A stretch of DNA of 64,000 bases from Voacanga thouarsii (lineage: Eukaryota > Streptophyta > Magnoliopsida > Gentianales > Apocynaceae). Made by a program: the position numbers and the translations under genes. Shown here in pieces: positions 1 through 12,795 of this stretch. The notes beneath the pieces were generated by a model. The model was not told the origin of the DNA and ran no database searches. It saw nothing but the letters and a program-made list of their open reading frames with translations. How positions within the stretch are numbered: position 1 is the first letter of the stretch; each line of letters starts with the position of its first letter. The stretch spans positions 3,968,001-4,032,000 of the forward strand of contig JANUWF010001659.1 of NCBI GenBank assembly GCA_026120185.1. The letters run 5' to 3'.

Positions 1-2063
1 ATAAACCTTAAACATATTAGGGATTTTCAAAATGGTATAAAACATAGCATTTCATGGAAACACAAAGTACACTAGCTTTCAAAAAGGTTTTAGAGATCTA
101 AGAGACTCACCACGTGTCCTAAGTAACCACTTTCTGTCCACGGTCGTTTAATCACCGTCTCTACCATTTTTGACGTTCCGTTAGCCATTTATCACTAAAC
201 CTATGCCAAACATTGTTTTGGGGCCAATTCGTGTTCGGCCAAAAAATAGCCAACGGTTGACGTCCAGCTGACGTGCCTAATGGGTAGCCATCCAACCGAC
301 ATTTATCCGACGGTTAGTTGATGGGAGCCAACGGTTAAGGAAAACGTTCAACTTTCGTTCACATTGTTTTTTCGTTATTTGTTCGATTCTTTCATTTTCC
401 TTTTTCCACATCTTTTCTCCCTTCATAAACAAGGAATTCACTTCATATTTCCCCAATTATTTCATCCAAAATCATACAATTAATTATCCTTAAATTTGTT
501 CATATTCCAAGCAAAATTCTGAAATTTTGCTGCTTTGATTCATAATTTTGTTTCGGACATAACATTCAATCCACAACTCCGTTTTGGCTCTATGATATAC
601 CAAAATGACCATAAGACTCTTAAATTTAATTATAAACAATCCCTTTTCCAGAATTATGGTTCCTGAGTCATGATACTAGGCAAAAATAGCCACAGTAGTT
701 TTACCTCAATTTCACTATTCATATTTTCCTTTGTTCCCCTTTAATCTTTAACACCTTAGAACCATTAATTCATTCAATTCTCCTTCAAATCGTCTTTAAT
801 TCAGAATTTCCATATTTCCAATAGCTCACATAAGTCACACTTATTCAACACAAATTCATCTTTTCTAATCAAAAGCTAGTTTAATCCATTTTTCCAACCA
901 AGTAAATTCCATTTTTACTCTACTTTGACCATCACCTCTTCAGCAAAAAATAAGCCTTCAAACTGCCATAATTATTCAGATGTTTCTCACACAAAACATC
1001 ATTCAAAGCCCCTTAGGTAGTCGACACATATACAAGCACATATAAAGTTCATACACAAAAGCTCACAAACCATTGCTTTGATCCGAAATCAATACATGAA
1101 AGTCATGTTTTTATATTAAAATTCACATCAAAACGATCATCGTAACAAATTCTACAACTTTAATTCTTGAAGCATAGAATTTTAACTTGTATGTAAGATC
1201 TCTTGGCTTGATTTTGCTCTAAGAACATACGAAGAACACACACACACACACACACACACATCTTTCTTTCTCTCTTATTTTCCTTTTTCTCTCTATTTTT
1301 CTCTAGCTTTTCTTTCCTTTTCTTTCTCTCTTCCTGTTGTTCTTCTCTTGGATGAATTTCTGGCTGTTTTATAGACCTTCAACCGCCATTCTAGTGCCCA
1401 AAGTCAACCAACATTAATTACATTGTGGGTTATCCATTTTAAAGCTAAATTCCTATTAGTGGATTTAATTTAAATAGATAATTCTTTAAGCTTATTCAAT
1501 AAGCTTTTGCAATTTAATAATTCAAAAAATATTTCACTTCCCCAATGGTATTTCAATACTTGTTTTCATCCACCATTCACACAATGCCACATGTCCATTT
1601 TTAACCGCGACTTCCTATTTTCTTCAAAAATGACCAAAATAGGGTCCGTAACAAAGAAATATTTTATTTCACCATTCAACTCCAAAAATTTCACTGAATC
1701 CACTGTAACACTTAAATTCTTAAATTCCTTTTCTACTTGGTCAAATTTTGGTCAAAGTTGCGGGGCGCGGTCAAAATAGCGAAAATGCCCCCGAGACCCT
1801 GGGTAGCATAATTCACACCAAAACGTGCTTTCCATCGCACTGACCAATTTCTCTTCTCAGAGTACCTTTAAATTCTTTTTTTTTAAATAATAATAGCTTT
1901 CCAAAAATTTAAGGTATGGGTAGAACAAATTCAATAATTACATTCAAGTCCCGGTAAAATATTCATCTCATTACACCAATCAACTTTTGTTCTGGACATT
2001 AGTACAAGTTTTCATCATATTATAAATAGTAGCCAATCGAAAGTAAAAATGTGGGATGTTACA
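1..2063 (-). mobile_element. Family A LTR (copy A1), truncated by the window edge
   Basis: Read on the minus strand, this begins TGTAACATCCCAC at 2063 and follows the start of the family A LTRs at 12796, 39967 and 45966 almost line by line: the ACGTGTC-type motifs, the GTCGGCTA-like cluster, and the stretch before the cut. Position 1 corresponds to about 2.0 kb into a roughly 3.8-4.0 kb LTR. It interrupts the LTR remnant of an Athila/Tat-like element that resumes at 2064. The other end and its target duplication lie outside the window. Short ORFs here are non-coding LTR sequence. Confidence 0.88.
1235..1260. repeat. (AC)n microsatellite
   Basis: About 13 AC dinucleotides inside LTR A1, followed by a CT-rich tract. 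The other family A LTRs lack it, so it expanded in this copy. Confidence 0.95.
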
Positions 2064-2343
2064 CAAATTAACATAGTGGAAAGTAAGGTATCAAATCTTA
2101 TAAAGAACAAGAGAAGTACACTATATAAGAAAACATCAATCAACTTTATGCATATGAAATCATCTTGTGAACACTTAATTAAACCAATCTTCATGATGAC
2201 CTATTTACATGTGTGCACAAATAAGAGGAAATTAAATTAAGAAGCTACCTAAAATTAATCCTAAACAAATTAGGAAACCGAAATCAAATAGGAAACAAAA
2301 GTAAATTAGGAAGCATCCAAACAAATTAAGCAATTAGCAAGTT
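2064..2343 (-). mobile_element. Left LTR remnant of Athila/Tat-like element J
   Basis: This segment is a direct repeat of 4400-4640 (same order, small indels, for example around CTTAATTAAACCAATCTTCA). The two copies flank the minus-strand gag remnant, so they are best read as pieces of the two LTRs of one element; this would be the 3' LTR. It is cut at 2063/2064 by LTR A1 and ends on the right in a microsatellite. The LTR assignment is inference; the direct repeat is seen. Confidence 0.6.
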
Positions 2344-2348
2344 TTTCA

Positions 2349-2462
2349 ATATATATATATAGAGAGAGAGAGAGTGTGTGTGTGTGAGAGAGTGAGAGAG
2401 AGAGAGAGAGGGAGAGAGAAAAGGAAAAAGAATTCTAAGAATATATATATATATATATATAT
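2349..2462. repeat. Compound microsatellite (AT)n(AG)n(TG)n(AG)n...(AT)n
   Basis: Alternating AT, AG, TG and AG dinucleotide runs, then a short spacer and a second AT run at about 2440-2462. It lies at the inner edge of the left J LTR remnant. Confidence 0.92.
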
Positions 2463-2584
2463 TCAGAAAAGGAAAAACAATTCTAAGAAGTTTTAGACAA
2501 GCTAAAAGAAAATCATTTTGTGATTTTATAGTTTTTTAGACAAACTAAAAGGGAAAAATAATATGAAATAAGAATAAGGAAAAT

Positions 2585-2640
2585 AAGATTGGGTTGCCTC
2601 CCAACAAGTGCTTTTGTTTTATGTCGTTTGCTCGACATAA
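2585..2640 (-). other. Post-pol signature of Athila/Tat-like element J
   Basis: On the minus strand this reads as a conserved tail containing TTGTTGGGAGGCAACCCA (18 nt), which normally lies downstream of integrase in Athila/Tat-type plant Ty3/gypsy elements. Here it lies only about 100 bp beyond the gag remnant, so protease, reverse transcriptase, RNase H and integrase are missing: an internal deletion of the whole pol region. Confidence 0.6.
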
Positions 2641-2739
2641 CTACATATTTCTCAATGGATTGTAGGCAAGAAATAAAATAAAGTACACAACTTTTTGAGA
2701 AATTACTCTTTTACTCCTAGATGATATTTAAGCATTAGA

Positions 2740-4000
2740 AGGATCCTAAGGGTCAAGTGGTTGAGGTGGAAGCTTAATGGATAGTTGTGCTATGATTTGA
2801 CTCACATTCATGGCTAATTGTCCCACTTAATTTTCTAGATTTTGAATGCAAGATTTGGTCTCCTTTTGGAAAGTTAAGGAACTAGATGCAAGGGATTTAA
2901 CCATATCTTCTAGGGATATAATATTGGATTGGTCTTAGGACAATGATGCATTGGAAAGGGTTGTTAGAAAAGCTTTGTGGTCTCCCTCATTGGTTTTCCC
3001 ATTAAAAATTTGGATGATCTCGCCATCCCTCATTGTAAGTGTTGGAATAGGGTTTGTCTAGGAGGTTGTCCTGGAAACCCTAAAGCATTCACATGTTCAT
3101 TAGCACCTAGGGTAGGACATAAATCATTCATATTCTCAAGAGAGTTGCACATATTGCATGCTTTAATTTGTGAATTAGGTCCAAGCATCTTACCTACCAA
3201 TGTGGCTAACTTATCCACTTTATCTTGCAAAGAACTTATGGTAACTTCCCTTCTTATACACTTTATCTTGCAAAGAACTTATGGTAACTTCCCTTACTTT
3301 CCTAAGTGAATCATTCCTTATGGTAAAAGATTGTGGATTAGCTACTATATTCGAAATTAACTCCCCAGAAGCTTGTGTGGTTTTGTCCACAAGAGAACCA
3401 CCACACACTGCACCAATCATTGATCTATCATGTGGAAGCAATACCTCATACAAATATTGAATTTACAATTGATCACTAGTTTGATGGTGGGGACAACTAG
3501 CACAAAATCTTTTGAATCTTTTCTAATAAATCATACAAGGACTCACTATGCAATTACCCTATACTGCATATTTCTTTCCTAATTGATGTAGCTCCAGATG
3601 CAGGAAAATATTTTTCAAGAAAAAGTCTATGCATATTCAACTAATTTTTAATGGAACCAGTTGGAAGGTCATATAACTAATCTTTAGCCCCAACATGCAA
3701 ACTAAATGGGAATACACAAAACATAATTACCTCATCTGGAATACCATTCAGTTTTCTATTAGAGCATACAACATGGAATTCTTTTAAGTGCCTATGTGGA
3801 TCATCACCTGGTAACGCATGAAAATATGGCAAATGTTGAATGAAACTCTAATGCAATTTAAAATTGGTTGTGACTTGAGAAAAAACAATGTATATGAGTG
3901 ATCATTAAGAATGGGGGTAGCAAGTTCTTTTAGAGATAAATTGGCAACCATTGAAAAATCAAAATGAGGAGAGATTTTACCAATTTGTTCCTCAATTTGT
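2740..4000 (-). pseudogene. gag remnant of Athila/Tat-like Ty3/gypsy element J
   Basis: The minus strand, read across frames, gives Athila/Tat-type gag (Retrotrans_gag) in the right order. From the 5' end: a segment around LKELATPI near 3930; DDPHRHLKEFHVVCSNRK near 3800; FLEKYFPASGATSIRKEICS near 3600; LPHDRSMIGAVCGG near 3430; a Cys-containing stretch ACNMCNSL..DLCPTLGAN near 3130; and a coiled-coil-like tail near 2800 (CIQNLEN, GQLAMNVSQI). The reading frame changes several times and contains stops (for example at 3654), so no full-length protein can be made. Gag would have formed the virus-like particle. Identification rests on recognised family wording, not a database search. Confidence 0.85.
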
Positions 4001-4280
4001 TCACTAATTGAAATAATTTCAGATTTAGCAGAAGAATACTTATTCGGATGAGCTCCTTTGTCACAAATCTTGGCTTCCTTAGGGTTTGATTTAAGCACCT
4101 TGGTATTTGCTTTGTTTATTTTCTTATCACTTCTAAGATTCATCAACGAGATGAGCAACTTACAAAATAAAATAAACCAAATTAAAGAGTACAAAGAAAA
4201 CTTTGGCACCTAGAGAGTTACTTTAACTATGCATCACAAGAATTATGCAATGATAAAGATGATCAAAATTTTTCTTTTGT

Positions 4281-4302
4281 CCCCCATCAATGCTGCCAAA
4301 AA
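4281..4302 (-). other. Degenerate primer-binding site of element J
   Basis: The minus strand reads TTTTTGGCAGCATTGATGGG, a decayed form of the TTTTTGGCGCCGTTGCCGGG context seen at the primer-binding site of many Athila/Tat-like elements. It lies between the gag remnant and the right-hand LTR, where a PBS should be. Confidence 0.6.
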
Positions 4303-5880
4303 TTTGTTTGAGAGGAGAATCATGACAAAAAAATATACATGTTTATAAAAAATGTAGTCATCATTCACAAACAAATTTTAAATCCTACTCCTTAATATAC
4401 AAATTAGCATAGTGGAAAGTAAGGTATCTAATCCCACAAATTGATGCATACGGAATCATCTTGTGAACACTTAATTAAACCAATCTTCATGATGACTTAT
4501 CTACATGTATGCACAAATCGGCAAGAAATTGGATTAAGAAACTACCTAAAATTAATGCTAAACAAATTAGGAAACCAAAATCAAATAGGAAACAAAAGTA
4601 AATTAGGAAACTTCCAAACAAATTAAGTAATTACCAAGTTCTTAGGTCTATGTTATGAAATTCGATTACATAACTTCTCATTGATATGATCATATTGAGT
4701 AGTTGGTTTTAGAATCTTGCAAAGCTGCTGAAAATTCCTATCCGTGCATAAATGGCTTAATCTTCGGCAAGCATTCCCGATTAACCCCTAACCTTCTTCT
4801 TAATCTATTTTAATTCAATTAACCTTTTCTTAAAGACATTAATATTTCAATTAATCAATTATCATAGATTAATCATAAGATTGATAAGCATATCAAGGCA
4901 TCACCAACATCAAGTTAGAATATATTCCAAAAGCTTGCAAACATAAACAAGATCATGTCATTCCCTATTCATCCTAATCAAGTCCAAAAGTTGCAACTTA
5001 ACAAAGACAAATAGTTGCTACTAAGACATTAACCTATAGATAAACCATGACAAGCAAATCACATAGTTCAACATTCCTAGCTATTTAATCATGCAAGTTT
5101 GATATGGTGATCAATCATAAAAAATCAATATAGTTGGTGTGAAAAGAAATCTAGAATGACACAAATACTTAAGCGCTTTATTAAATCAAAGATAAAACCT
5201 TTAACATATAAATCTCAAAGTAAAAAAATCTAAGGACAAGATAGAGCCTCAAAAGCATAGATAAAACTACAATTATTTGAATTACAAAACCCTTAGGAAC
5301 AAAGAATCTTAGAAGTAAGAAAGAACAAGAGAAAGAGTGAAACATTTAAACTTGGGAAGCCCACAATCTCAAGTCTTCTTGCTTCTTGCCTTTTCATTCC
5401 CTTCTTGGCCTTACTTGATGCTTTTCCTTCAAAGAATTATGTTTCTTGAAGAAGTATCTTCAAGAATGTCAAGCATATATGTTCTTGGACGTCCCTTTAC
5501 TTTTATAGAAGTCCTCTAACCATCATTAGATGGAATTAGGAAGTTTACGCAGCCTTTGAATCAATTTAGGAACTTCTAAACCTCTTTAGGATGCTTGCAT
5601 AGCATGTATGCAGGGCCATGCCTCAGGGCTGTGTATAAAAAACTTCCAAAAACCTCATAGTTGGTACGGCTCCCTTGCACGGCCATGTATAGTGGCCGTG
5701 CAGATGGTAGGATGATTTTTTTCCTTACTTTTTTGTAAAGTTTTGGGAGTTGATTCTTTCGTCTATTGTGCATAGGATCATGCACGGCCTTGTACTAGGC
5801 CACGCATAAGGTCTGTTCTATTTTACAGGGGTTGATACATGGTCGTGTATCAAGACGTGCCCCTAAAAATCACTTAAAGA
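4303..5880 (-). mobile_element. Right (5') LTR of element J, outer limit uncertain
   Basis: Sequence beyond the PBS on the minus strand. It includes 4400-4640, the direct repeat of the left LTR remnant. At 5600-5870 it has several CACGGCC / GGCCGTGC half-palindromes (for example 5678-5702 and 5784-5806). No coding region is visible; the small ORFs at 5337 and 5576 show no family features. The outer TG end was not found, so the right limit is a guess. Confidence 0.5.
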
Positions 5881-6762
5881 AGCTGTGAAATATGTATTCC
5901 AATACCTCAAATTGACATATATTCATTCACATCATAAAAATACATTATTTAAGCCCTAATTCTACTCACTTTTCATCAAGAGTCCTTAAGATCTTTGAAA
6001 ACATATTTTGAGTAGAAAATCATTGTTTATTTCATAAAAGCATGCCAAAAAGCTAAGGAAAACTACTACAATAACGTGATTATTTCACGCCTAATAGCAA
6101 CATACATTGAAGGTGCAAATTTTGGGGAATATGGCCTTAGATCTAAGGGATTTTGAGGTCTATGCCTAAGTTTGTTGCAGAGGGTAAGAGTGAGAAGCAA
6201 AAGTGAAGGATGGAGAGGGTGAAAACCAGCGATAATGTACCGAGAACAGAGAAGGCCAAAGGAAGGAGAAATCAATAATATTTTTGTATTATTTTTTGTA
6301 GCATTTTCTTGAAATATAAAGTAATTTTGTTTCCAAAAAAAAATCCTAATGACCTAGTGATAATATAAAATAATTTCAAAATTATTATATAATTTTGGTA
6401 CCATAAAATATAATATTATTTTGAATAATATTATTTAGTAACAATACAGTATAATATTATTTTATATTATTCTTTTTTTCCTTCTTATATTTACAAATTT
6501 GAATTACAATTGATTATTGTATTTTAAACTATGATTGATATATATTACAAATTACATATATATTTATATTTTGTGTGTGTGTATATATATATATAATAAA
6601 AATGTTTTGAGGATATAATATTATATATATAATTAGGCTTTACCATTTTTATATTATATATAACATACATATAATATAAAAATTATGTAATTTTAAGTTA
6701 TTCATTTTTGTTGGTCCTTATTGCCTAGACTTTTTTTTTAATGAAAAAAAATTGGTATAATT

Positions 6763-6795
<33 letters not shown>

Positions 6796-6989
6796 TTTTA
6801 GCATGTAATTTTCTATTATTGGGTTTATTACTCTTGTAATTTATGGTAAAAATATAACCACACAAATATATCTTTTTAAGATGATATAAACATAATTAAT
6901 TGGACACACTACTTTTAGAACAATATATAATGTCATTATTTGATTTGATATAGCATAATTCTAATACAATTATTAGGCTCAATATGGGA
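5881..6989. other. AT-rich stretch, nothing recognised
   Basis: Very AT-rich with many TATA and TAAT runs, a (CA)n tract at 6763-6794 and no recognisable coding domain. The minus-strand ORF at 6066-6275 has no family signature and is probably chance. Confidence 0.6.
6763..6794. repeat. (CA)n microsatellite
   Basis: About 16 CA dinucleotides in AT-rich DNA. Confidence 0.95.
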
Positions 6990-7621
6990 ATCCTAATATA
7001 ATCCAATTACTTTCAAATTGAGTCATGACACTTTTTTAGCAATTTTAATAAAGCTAAAGATTGGATCATTAATTTGATATACTTATCTTTATAAATACGT
7101 ATATGTTGTTATATAATGATTATACTAGACTATGTAGCAAAATATATCTAATTACCTTCAAATTTGGTTATGATACTTTTTTTTTTAGCAATTTTAACAA
7201 ATGTAACAGTTTGATCATTAATTTGATATATTTATCTTTATTAAAGAATTAGGTTTTAACCTGTTATATAGAGATTATACTTGATTATGTGATAAAATAT
7301 ATCTAATTATCTAAATATTTGGTCATAATACTTTATTTCAATAATGTTAACAAATCTAGCGGTTGGATTATTAATTTAACATACATATCTTTATAAATAC
7401 GTTAGATTTTAGGAGCTTACATAGAGATTATTTTGTATTATATGGTAAAATATATCCGATTACCTTCGAATTCGGTCATGATATTTTTTTTGATAATGTT
7501 AACAAATCTAATAGTTGGATCATTAATTTAGTATACTTATAAATTCATTAGGTTATTAGACGTTATATAGAGATTATATCAAATTATGCAGCAAAATGTA
7601 TCTGCTTACATTTAAATTTGG

Positions 7622-7710
<89 letters not shown>

Positions 7711-8460
7711 TTGTGATTTAGCAAATCTAATGGTTGAATTGTTAATTTGATATTCTTATCTTTATAAATGCATTAGGTCATTGGTCATAGAGATTATGCT
7801 AGATTATGTAGTAAAATATATCCAATTACCTTCAAATTTGGTTATAATACTTTTTTTTAAATTAATTTTAACAAATTTAATGGTTGGATCGTTAATTTGA
7901 TATACTTATCTTTATAAATGCATTAGATTATTGACCATTATATAGAGATTATGCTAGAGTAGATGGAAAAATGTATTTGATTACATTCAAATTTGGTCAT
8001 GATACTTTTTTAAGCAATTTTAACAAATCTAACAGTTGGATTGTTACTTTGATTTTCTTATCCTTATAAATACGGTAGGTTTTGGGCTGTTAAATGGAGA
8101 TTATGCTAGATTATGTGGCAAAATATATCCGATTACCTTCAAATTTGGTCGTGATACTTTTTTTTTTTTAGCAATTTTAACAAATCTAATGATTGGATCC
8201 TTAATTTAACATATTTATCTTCATAAATATGTTAGATTTTCAGTGTTTACATAGAGATTATATTGTATTATGTGAAAAAATATGTCAGATTACCTTCAAA
8301 TTTAGTCATGATACTTTTTCTTTAGAAATTTTAACAAATCTAGCGGATGGATTGTTAATTTGATATATTTATCTTCATAAATGTGATATGTTTTGAGCTC
8401 TTACATAGACATTTTACTATATTATGTGAAAAAAAATATATCCGATTACATTCAAATTAA
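6990..8460. repeat. Tandem array of about ten ~155-bp units (satellite-like)
   Basis: Each unit contains, in order, ATTACCTTCAAATTTGGTCA, a T-run, GCAATTTTAACAAATCTAA, a GGTTGGATCATTAATTTGAT-like block, ATCTTTATAAATAC, GTTATATAGAGATTAT and GATTATGTGGCAAAATATAT. The TTCAAATTTGG anchor occurs near 7011, 7157, 7312, 7466, 7611, 7831, 7986, 8139, 8294 and 8451, so spacing is about 145-157 bp except for one 220-bp unit that carries a long (TTA)n. Units are diverged from each other. The array ends abruptly at about 8460. It has no coding capacity. Confidence 0.9.
7624..7710. repeat. (TTA)n microsatellite inside one satellite unit
   Basis: About 29 TTA/ATT trinucleotides inserted just after the TTCAAATTTGGTCA anchor of the fifth unit. 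This explains why that unit is about 65-75 bp longer than its neighbours. Confidence 0.96.
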
Positions 8461-8536
8461 AAGTGCATCAGGGTAAAACACACACACACACACATAGAGG
8501 CAACAAAATTTATAGTAGAAACTTTTAAAAATATAC

Positions 8537-8689
8537 CTCTGCATTTAGGAGTGACTATTAACTTCTTAGGTTGTACAGAAGAACTGGGATCAATCTTTAG
8601 AGTTTGCTCGGCAGTTTTTGGTATGAAACCCACAAGCCTATGGCTTTTACGCATTGACACAATTCCTCTGGTTATGGGAACATATCCTC
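8537..8689 (-). CDS. Possible host-gene exon fragment (unidentified protein)
   Basis: The minus strand has an open stretch of about 50 codons (GYVPITRGIVSMRKSHR...) with basic, low-complexity-free composition unlike the surrounding satellite. It ends at a plausible 5' splice site, AGAG|GTATAT (GT at 8536-8535). At 8689 it is cut by LTR B0. The sequence resumes at 16788, where the minus strand gives a short pyrimidine-rich stretch and CTGCAAAG that could serve as an acceptor. I do not recognise the protein. It could be an exon of a minus-strand gene whose first part lies at 16.8-17.1 kb, or a chance ORF. This is one of very few non-transposon coding candidates in the window. Confidence 0.25.
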
Positions 8690-11040
8690 TGTAACACCTC
8701 AATACCTACGTACCTTATTAGGACTAGGGATGTCACCCCATCCTTAGGACAAAAGGTCTTTATAACTAGGACTCACAAAAGAAAGGAAAGTAATAATTCA
8801 AATCAAACTTATTACAACTCAAATGATACATGAACAATTCCCAAAAATTAAAAAATGCCTGCTAGAGTCTCTCAAATGAAATACATAGGAAAAGAAATAA
8901 GCCTTCAAAACAAAGGAAATCTCTAATTAATAACCTCCACAGCAGGATTGACCTGAAAGTATGGTATAAAAGGTGATGAGAAATAAATCTCAGTAAACCC
9001 GTATGTGCTTTAAGTGCTTCAGGTAAAATAGTCTGTGTATGAAAGTTGAGAATTTTTCATAAAAGAAAGTGCTAGCAAGCCTCAAATAAATTTCACAAAT
9101 GAAGAGTGGTGTTTTCCTTCCAAAACCCATACATGTATACAATAAAAGCAACCACTAATAAGAGATAGCCATGGCACCACATTTTGTGTACCATGACAAA
9201 AGAACGTTCAGGATGCCACATTTTGTGCATACTGACATAAGGTAGATGTACGCCCTACTGGATAAGATACTCCTCCATCTTTACACCCAAACATACTTGT
9301 TGTCCATTCCGAAAATACATAGTCCACTTGACTGTACTTACTAGCTTGGACTGGTACAACCTACAGGACTGGCATCCTATTCAAGAAGGATTGACCCCTC
9401 AAAGGTGGCCACCTATTGAGAGACTTACCCTAACCCTTCAAAGACTAATCCTAGTAGTCTACCCTTATTGAGTACTCAATGTTGTGTTTGTCCCACTTGG
9501 GAAAAGAAAGATCATACAATGATTCTCTTTGAAATAGCAATTATAGTTTTCAAAATTCTTGTCAAAGTTGGTTTTTTGGAAAAGTTTAGCATTTTGTATA
9601 AAATTTCTTGTTCATCTTAAAATAGTTTGTTTGACTAAAAAGAAAAAGAAAAATTATCCATAATTGCATTCATAGTACAATTCCTCGTATACATCATGTT
9701 TGACTTGTCAAGGAAACTTTGATCTTCAAACAGCCTTATGCAGGAACTTACCTGATTTTTTGCTTTTCTTGGGTACAATAGTCTTCCAAGATAATTCAAG
9801 ATAACCTAACCCCGCCTGAGATAAATACAGGGTATAAGTCCCAACATCCAGACAATACTTACTTTAAATAAATAACTCTTAGGTCCAACTAGTTACAACA
9901 ACATCTAACTATGACAACAATGCCTTAAGCTTTAACATTAATTGATAAAATATTTTATAGAATAAGATTAATTTAATAAGTTAAAATAAATATGTGTTAT
10001 AAATAATAAATTATAATATTAACTATTTATTAACAAATAATAAATAATGAGTAATATTGATAAAAAATAAAATTAATAATAAATAATGAGTACTATTAAT
10101 AATAAATCCAAAATAATATTGGTAATAAATAATAAATAATATTATTAAAAATAATAAGTAATATTAATAATAGATTATAAATAATTTTACTAATAAATAT
10201 TATTAATAATAAATAAATTATTCTGGTATAAATAATATTTATGAGTGTAAATAAAAGTTTTAGTAAGGCTAACTAATAATAATATGAATATAAAAGACAT
10301 TTGATATTAATTAATTCCAATATATTATTATTTATAAAAATATTACTATTATTTATCTAATAAAATAACAATATTTTAAATAATTATTAATTTCGAAACT
10401 ACTTAGTGGTTGCCAAAATTAGCAAATTAAATTAAATAATTATATTAATAAAAAATGATAGTAATAATAATACTAAAAATAATAAAAGCAGTTCTTACAA
10501 TAATTTTATTACTGGAGAAAATATATTTACATATTCATACCCACATGGATCTAACAAATAACATGTTGATTTATCCAAAGATAAACTTGTATTAACATAC
10601 ATCATAACAAGGATGATATTCTACTGGACATAATATTATCTAGAGATTTATTGAAAAATATAATATCATGAAGGCATAATCAACAATGGTGGCATAATGA
10701 CTATCATAGATCAAAACATGCATAAAACCCTTAATCATAATGAACATATAATGATCTTAAAACATAATCTATAAGTCACAACATTCATTCCAATCTTCAT
10801 GCCTTAAATCCATTCCCTTCACCCACATATATATCTCCAACCATACATTATTGAATCAACCTATCAAGTCCATCATCTAAGAGCTTTGAGTTTGAGAATT
10901 TAAAGAAAAGATCAAGAAAGAAATACTTGCTTTGATGAACAATAGTTGAAGATATCGCCTTACTTAATGAAGGTCCTTGAGTGCTTGAGAGTCCTTTCTT
11001 AGTTGAAGTTTGTCCAAGAATGGCCATCCAAGGTTCGGCC

Positions 11041-11043
<3 letters not shown>

Positions 11044-11088
<45 letters not shown>
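11044..11088. repeat. (GA)n microsatellite
   Basis: About 22 GA dinucleotides inside LTR B0. Confidence 0.96.
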
Positions 11089-11090
<2 letters not shown>

Positions 11091-12683
11091 GATGATATTA
11101 ACATGGTGATGATGAGATGAAGAAGGTCCAAGGTGTTTAAATTTACCTTATTGATATTCTTCTTGTTCTTCATCGAAAATGTGTGTTTGATCTGAATGGA
11201 TGATCAACTTTGGTATTTTTAGTATTATGGAATGGCTTATGAGTGAGTATGGACTGAATTCTAGTTGGTTTGAAGGTTCTTGGAGTGATTCGGGATGAAT
11301 AGATGTGATTGAAGGATGAAGAAGTTTAGTGTGTGTTCTTAGTATTTTTTAGAGGAATTGAGAGAGAGTGTTTGTGTGTGTGTGTGTGTTGTGAATGATG
11401 GCCGAATGGCCTAGCTAGGGGGAGGGATTTTGGTTATCCAAGAAAGAAAGAGTGAGTTTCAGCTTTTTCAAATTTCAAATTGAGAGAAATGTGGAGATGT
11501 TTAAGGTAGAGGGTTGGGTAATAGTGTTTGCTCTTTGAAGGTTTCTTGCCCTTCAATGGTGAATGACTGAATTAGATATGATTTGATCATGGAATGAAGA
11601 GTTGTTTCAGCTTTGAGGCTAGCAGAAAATGCTGTAAAAGAGAAGAGAAAATTTTGGTTTTATTATCTAGCTAGTTGAGTGTTTAATGGAAGAAAAATCT
11701 GGAATTTAATTTTGAAGTTTGAATAAGTTTGAATGGAGTGGAGATAGAAGTGTTTTGAGGTGTGTTAATAGAGTCCTAATAGCCATGGTAGATTGAGAAG
11801 CCAGGGGTTCTGTCCATGGCTGCATATGTCTGAAAACATGAAGTCTAGTGAAGAAATCGGACCTAACATTGGATAGGCAAAGCTGAAAAAATTTCTGGAA
11901 TTTTACCTAAAGAACTCTTGTGATTTTTGAAGGATTTTGAGCAGATTTTTTTAAGCTCTTTGAACAAAATTTGCAGCTGGAATTTACGAGTGTTTGAAGG
12001 TCCATTAATAGTGGTTTTCCAGCCACTATCTTGGAGAAAAAAGAAGAATGTTTCAGGTGTTCTTGAGCACAAATGAATGGCTCAATGTTCATGTTCAAAG
12101 CTTGCTTGTTTACTGAAAAAATTTCTGGTTTGGTGTAGCTTGTAAAGCTGCAAAATTCCAAAGTGTTTCAACTTTTATCTTCACACAAGATGGTTAGTTC
12201 TTTGAAATAATTAGGTAGGGAAAGGTTGTTGCAAATTTCAAAAACCAGCCATGAAGAATTTCTGAAATTTTTTTCAGATTTTAACCGAAACAAAAACAAA
12301 AAGGCAATGAAGTTCTTGGAAGAATAGTTATGGTGATTTAATTGAAAACCTCTTCCTATTTTTCTTCCACAATTTCAGCCAACCTCCTATCCCACAAGAA
12401 CTGGAATTTTTGAAACTCCAAGCAAGGAATTATCCAAAAATTTTATAGATATAAAAATGAATTAAAGAAATATAAGTAATTTAAATTCAAAGTGGTTAGG
12501 ACAAGGCTTGCAAAAATAATAGAGACAAGAATTCTTCTAGAATTCTTTTTAGAACAAGATCACATTATTAGGACATTACCAATGCATCTTTCCTAAGACA
12601 ATATTCCTAACTTTAAGGAATGTAAAAAAAAAAAGGAAAATTCAAACATAGGTTAAGATAATTATGAATAAAACTTAGATGAT

Positions 12684-12739
12684 GGAATTTGAACTCAAGC
12701 CCTTAGAGATTAAATCATAAAGCTCTAACCACTTAACCA
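12684..12739 (-). other. tRNA-like A/B-box module in LTR B0
   Basis: The minus strand has TGGTTAAGTGGTTAGAGC (12739-12722), which fits a Pol III A box, and GAGTTCAAATTCC (12696-12684), which fits a B box, at about tRNA-like spacing. The same module occupies the same place in LTRs B1, B2 and G, so it was present in the family ancestor. It is either a captured SINE head or a decayed tRNA gene; it is not a functional tRNA. Confidence 0.6.
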
Positions 12740-12795
12740 CAACAACTCTTGTTCTAATTTTCCTAACAAAATCCTCTTCTTATCTAAGCCTTAAG

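Noticed and set aside
6990..8460. CRISPR-like regular spacing of repeats
   Set aside because: Whole ~155-bp units repeat head to tail with no unique spacers; this is a eukaryotic tandem satellite-like array.
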